A stretch of DNA of 9,857 bases, from assembly GCA_023457615.1 (NCBI GenBank), contig JAEWKY010000068.1, positions 1-9,857 on the forward strand, read 5' to 3'. A model generated the notes under the pieces. That model was not told where the DNA came from. It was given only the letters and a program-made list of their open reading frames with translations, and made no database searches. Position numbers and translations under genes: made by a program. This document shows positions 7,872 to 9,857 of this stretch, one piece after another. Numbering within the stretch: the stretch's first letter is position 1; the number at the start of each line of letters is the position of its first letter. The stretch is from Actinomycetes bacterium. Its GTDB lineage: Bacteria > Actinomycetota > Actinomycetes > Actinomycetales > Microbacteriaceae.

Positions 7872-7877
7872 AGCCTA
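7872..7877 (-). promoter_or_regulatory. Candidate -10 of radA, leaderless
   Basis: On the minus strand TAGGCT lies exactly 6 bases (GACCGC) before the ATG at 7865. No ribosome-binding purine run and no -35 match are visible. It is the third case in this window of TANNNT-N6-start. Confidence 0.45.
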
Positions 7878-8034
7878 GGCGGCACGTGCGACGCCGCCCC
7901 GTAGGGCCCCGGGGTACAGGTGCGAGGATTTCTCCGCGTGTCGCGGGGGAGGACGCGGGGGATCGGGGGACGGCCTCCACCCCTGCTCGGGGCGCGCCCG
8001 TGCTGGGGTCTGTGAGCGGGGCTCGCGTTCTGCC

Positions 8035-8040
8035 TAAGGT
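8035..8040 (+). promoter_or_regulatory. Candidate -10 of the secreted-protein gene
   Basis: TAAGGT fits TANNNT and lies 58 bases before the ATG. A weak -35 candidate TGTGAG (8011-8016) lies 18 bases upstream. The predicted transcript would start close to 8047, at the foot of the hairpin 8046-8069. The 7878-8034 stretch between this and radA shows nothing else I can name. Confidence 0.4.
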
Positions 8041-8045
8041 CCCTG

Positions 8046-8069
8046 CGGCGCGACATTCGGGTCGCGCCG
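8046..8069 (+). other. 9-bp hairpin in the leader of the secreted-protein gene
   Basis: CGGCGCGAC (8046-8054) pairs perfectly with GTCGCGCCG (8061-8069) around the loop ATTCGG. It sits between the candidate -10 and the ribosome-binding site, at what would be the 5' end of the mRNA. No T-tract follows, so it does not look like an attenuator. A stabilising 5' stem-loop is the simplest reading. An alternative, weaker pairing joins TGCGG (8044-8048) with CCGCA (8071-8075). Confidence 0.5.
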
Positions 8070-8086
8070 ACCGCAGATCCATCCCT

Positions 8087-8094
8087 GGGGGGAA
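8087..8094 (+). promoter_or_regulatory. Ribosome-binding site that decides the start at 8099
   Basis: GGGGGGAA lies 4 bases before the ATG at 8099, the only start in this frame followed at once by a signal peptide. The same frame is open back to 7886 but encodes an Arg/Gly-rich stretch without family character. Confidence 0.6.
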
Positions 8095-8098
8095 CTTC

Positions 8099-9835
8099 AT
8101 GTCACGCTTGCGCACGCGCATGCTGGCCGCGGGAACGGCGATGTTCGTCGCCGCCGCGGTCGCTCTACCCGCCACCGCCCCGGCCTTCGCCGGGGTCGGC
8201 CCGACCTTCGACATCATCACGAGCAAGTCGAGCGCGGATGTCGGCGAGCCCAACGTCTTCTTCGTCGTCGAGATGGAGAACCTCGACTCGTCGTGCATCG
8301 AGACGCGGCCCACCGTGCCGTACACGCTCACGATCACCTCGCCCGACGGCCCCGTGCCCCCGCGCACCGGCGTTCTCGACGCGGACGACCTCTACACCGG
8401 CAGCTCGACCAGCGACATCTGGCATCTGTGGCTGGAGCTCACCGATTTCCAGGCGGGCGAGGTCTACACGCTCTCCGCCGGCACCGACCACGCGTGCTTC
8501 GGCGGGCTGTCGTTCACCGACTCGGCCACGATCACGATCAACGGCGGCGAGCAGACCGAGGAGCCCGGTGACGGCGGTGACGACGGCGACGAGGACGAGC
8601 CCTGGGAGTACGAGGGCGAGGACACCGTCGGCGGCATCGTCTACGTGCAGGATGTCGCGGGCAGCACCTCGGCCGACGACTACGCGCCGCGGTCCGGCGT
8701 CGAGGTCGCGCTCTACAACGGCGACGCGCCGGAGGACGGCCCGCTCGCCGAGGACACCACCGACGGGAGCGGCCACTACGAGCTGACCGCCCCGATGGAG
8801 CAGCCGTCCGACGAGGACATCTGGTACGTCATCGTCGCGAACGTCGACGGCGACCCCTTCTTCTACACGCACGACGCGAGCCCGGCCGAGCCCACGGCGA
8901 CCGACCCGTACGACAGCGACTGGATGTACCCGTACGAGTTCGACAGCGAGGTGTCGTACGACATCTACGCGGGCACCCTGCCCGACCCGACGTGGTCGAT
9001 CGCCGCGCCGAGCCTCACCGTGGGCGTCGCCTACGACCACACGTTCACGGCGCCCAGCACGGCTCCGTGGAACTGGAGCTGGGGCGGCGACCTCGAGGTC
9101 GAGGACCTCCCCGACGGACTCGACTGGGAGGTCGTGGACGCCTGGTACGAGGACACCGCGCCCGGCCTGCGCATCTTCGGCACGCCGACCGTCGCGGGCG
9201 AGTACTCCTTCTGGGTCGCGCTCTGGGACGACTACGGCAACGAGGTCGACTTCGACGTCGAGGGCGTCGTCGCGGCGGCGGTTCCGGGCGGCGGCTCGGG
9301 CCCCGGTGGCGGCTCCGGCCCGGGGGGCGGTTCCGGCCCCGGCGACGAGGACGAGGGTGACGACGACGGCTCGAGCGAGCCCCTGCCGACCGATCCCGAC
9401 GCGCAGCGCGACCTCGAGCTCGACCTCGATCTCGACCTCGGCCAGCCGATCTCCGGTTCGTCGGCGGTCGCGACGGCCTCCGGTCTGCAGGAGGGCGCCG
9501 ACTACGACATCGTGGTGCGCTCGACGCCGCAGACGCTCGCCGTCGGCACGGTTCCCGCGGGCGGCACGGTCACCCGCGCGGTGACGCTGCCCACCCTCGA
9601 GGCCGGCTGGCACTCGCTGACCTTCACGAGCACGTGGGCGGGAGGCGGCACGGCCGTCGCGAAGCTCTGGTTCCAGGTGAGCGCGTCGGGCACCCTGCTC
9701 GCTGTCTCGGACCAGGCACCGAACCTCGCGAACACCGGGGCGAACATCGGCGGCAGCCTGCTGCTCGGCTCGTTCGCGCTGCTCTCCGGCCTCGGCCTGG
9801 TGGCGCTGCGTCGTCGCCGGAGCGCGACGGCCTGA
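8099..9835 (+). CDS. Modular secreted protein with LANTG wall-sorting signal
   Basis: This 578-residue protein is exported and probably fixed to the cell wall. Order of parts: signal peptide (1-31; RLRTR, a hydrophobic core, then cleavage after AFA); a first beta-rich domain to about 147 with two cysteines; an acidic linker (about 149-175, EEPGDGGDDGDEDE); a carboxypeptidase-regulatory or SdrD-B-like domain (about 176-300, GSGHYELTAP); a putative Ig domain (about 302-392, LTVGVAYDHTF, DLPDGLDWEV and FGTPTVAGEYSFWVALWDDYG); three GGGSGP repeats (397-414); an acidic stretch; a Ser/Thr-rich beta domain starting near DLELDLDLDLGQPISGS; and the sorting signal LANTG (543-547), a membrane helix (about 550-570) and RRRR (571-574). 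LAxTG is the motif of class E sortases in high-GC actinobacteria. The sortase is not in the window. A surface or adhesion role is inferred; ligand and partner are unknown. Confidence 0.87.
   Translation: MSRLRTRMLAAGTAMFVAAAVALPATAPAFAGVGPTFDIITSKSSADVGEPNVFFVVEMENLDSSCIETRPTVPYTLTITSPDGPVPPRTGVLDADDLYTGSSTSDIWHLWLELTDFQAGEVYTLSAGTDHACFGGLSFTDSATITINGGEQTEEPGDGGDDGDEDEPWEYEGEDTVGGIVYVQDVAGSTSADDYAPRSGVEVALYNGDAPEDGPLAEDTTDGSGHYELTAPMEQPSDEDIWYVIVANVDGDPFFYTHDASPAEPTATDPYDSDWMYPYEFDSEVSYDIYAGTLPDPTWSIAAPSLTVGVAYDHTFTAPSTAPWNWSWGGDLEVEDLPDGLDWEVVDAWYEDTAPGLRIFGTPTVAGEYSFWVALWDDYGNEVDFDVEGVVAAAVPGGGSGPGGGSGPGGGSGPGDEDEGDDDGSSEPLPTDPDAQRDLELDLDLDLGQPISGSSAVATASGLQEGADYDIVVRSTPQTLAVGTVPAGGTVTRAVTLPTLEAGWHSLTFTSTWAGGGTAVAKLWFQVSASGTLLAVSDQAPNLANTGANIGGSLLLGSFALLSGLGLVALRRRRSATA
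9287..9340 (+). repeat. Three 18-base repeats coding GGGSGP
   Basis: Three tandem 18-base units encode GGGSGP, differing only at third codon positions. They form a flexible linker between the Ig-like domain and the acidic stretch. In-frame change in copy number would alter only linker length. Confidence 0.85.
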
Positions 9836-9857
9836 CCTCGCACGACAGGGCCCGCGG

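Noticed and set aside
7886..8098. Upstream start for the secreted-protein gene at 7886
   Set aside because: A 71-residue Arg/Gly/Pro extension would bury the signal peptide, and it spans the promoter and hairpin.
8165..9613. 482-residue open frame antisense to the secreted protein
   Set aside because: It is low-complexity Arg/Val/Gly text opposite a gene with signal peptide and sorting signal, so it is a shadow.

Overview
The window is very GC-rich DNA, with GC at most third codon positions, GTG starts, many one- to four-base gene overlaps, and a clpC, radA and stand-alone argA gene set. This points to a high-GC actinomycete. The style of the proteins (LAxTG-type wall anchor, DUF2975/small XRE operon, GAT codons mostly in a GGATG context) suggests Microbacteriaceae, but I infer the family from resemblance and did not test it.

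Layout. (1) About 53-1535, minus strand: a tight operon that starts with a 31-residue micro-ORF (1440-1535), followed by two four-helix DUF2975-like membrane proteins (862-1440 and 281-862) and a 75-residue YozG-like XRE repressor (53-280). All junctions overlap or abut (TGATG, TGATG, TAGATG). The control region holds a perfect 7-5-7 inverted repeat (1563-1581) on a plausible -10 element and a second TATCGATA palindrome next to the Shine-Dalgarno. (2) 1706-4189, plus strand: clpC, the Hsp100 unfoldase of the ClpCP protease, divergent from the operon and closed by a strong hairpin (4222-4255). (3) 4347-5827, plus strand: a two-gene unit of argA-type N-acetylglutamate synthase and a luciferase-like flavin-dependent oxidoreductase, coupled by a GTGA overlap. 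(4) 5854-6456, plus strand: a membrane-anchored extracytoplasmic protein of unknown function. (5) 6498-7865, minus strand: radA, convergent with the previous gene. (6) 8099-9835, plus strand: a large modular secreted protein with a signal peptide, Ig-like domain, Gly-Ser-Pro linker and a LANTG wall-sorting signal.

The parts are mostly independent housekeeping genes: protein quality control (clpC), arginine biosynthesis (argA), recombination repair (radA) and cell-surface proteins. No mobile element, CRISPR array, tRNA or rRNA is visible. The most unusual region is the minus-strand operon. Its micro-ORF consists mainly of the C-terminal tail shared by the two DUF2975-like proteins downstream, and the DNA coding each tail also supplies the ribosome-binding purines of the next gene. 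Three genes (argA, the anchored protein, radA) also have a TANNNT hexamer exactly six bases before the start codon, which suggests leaderless mRNAs.

No stretch longer than 300 bases lacks a gene. The largest gap, 7866-8098, holds two divergent start regions.
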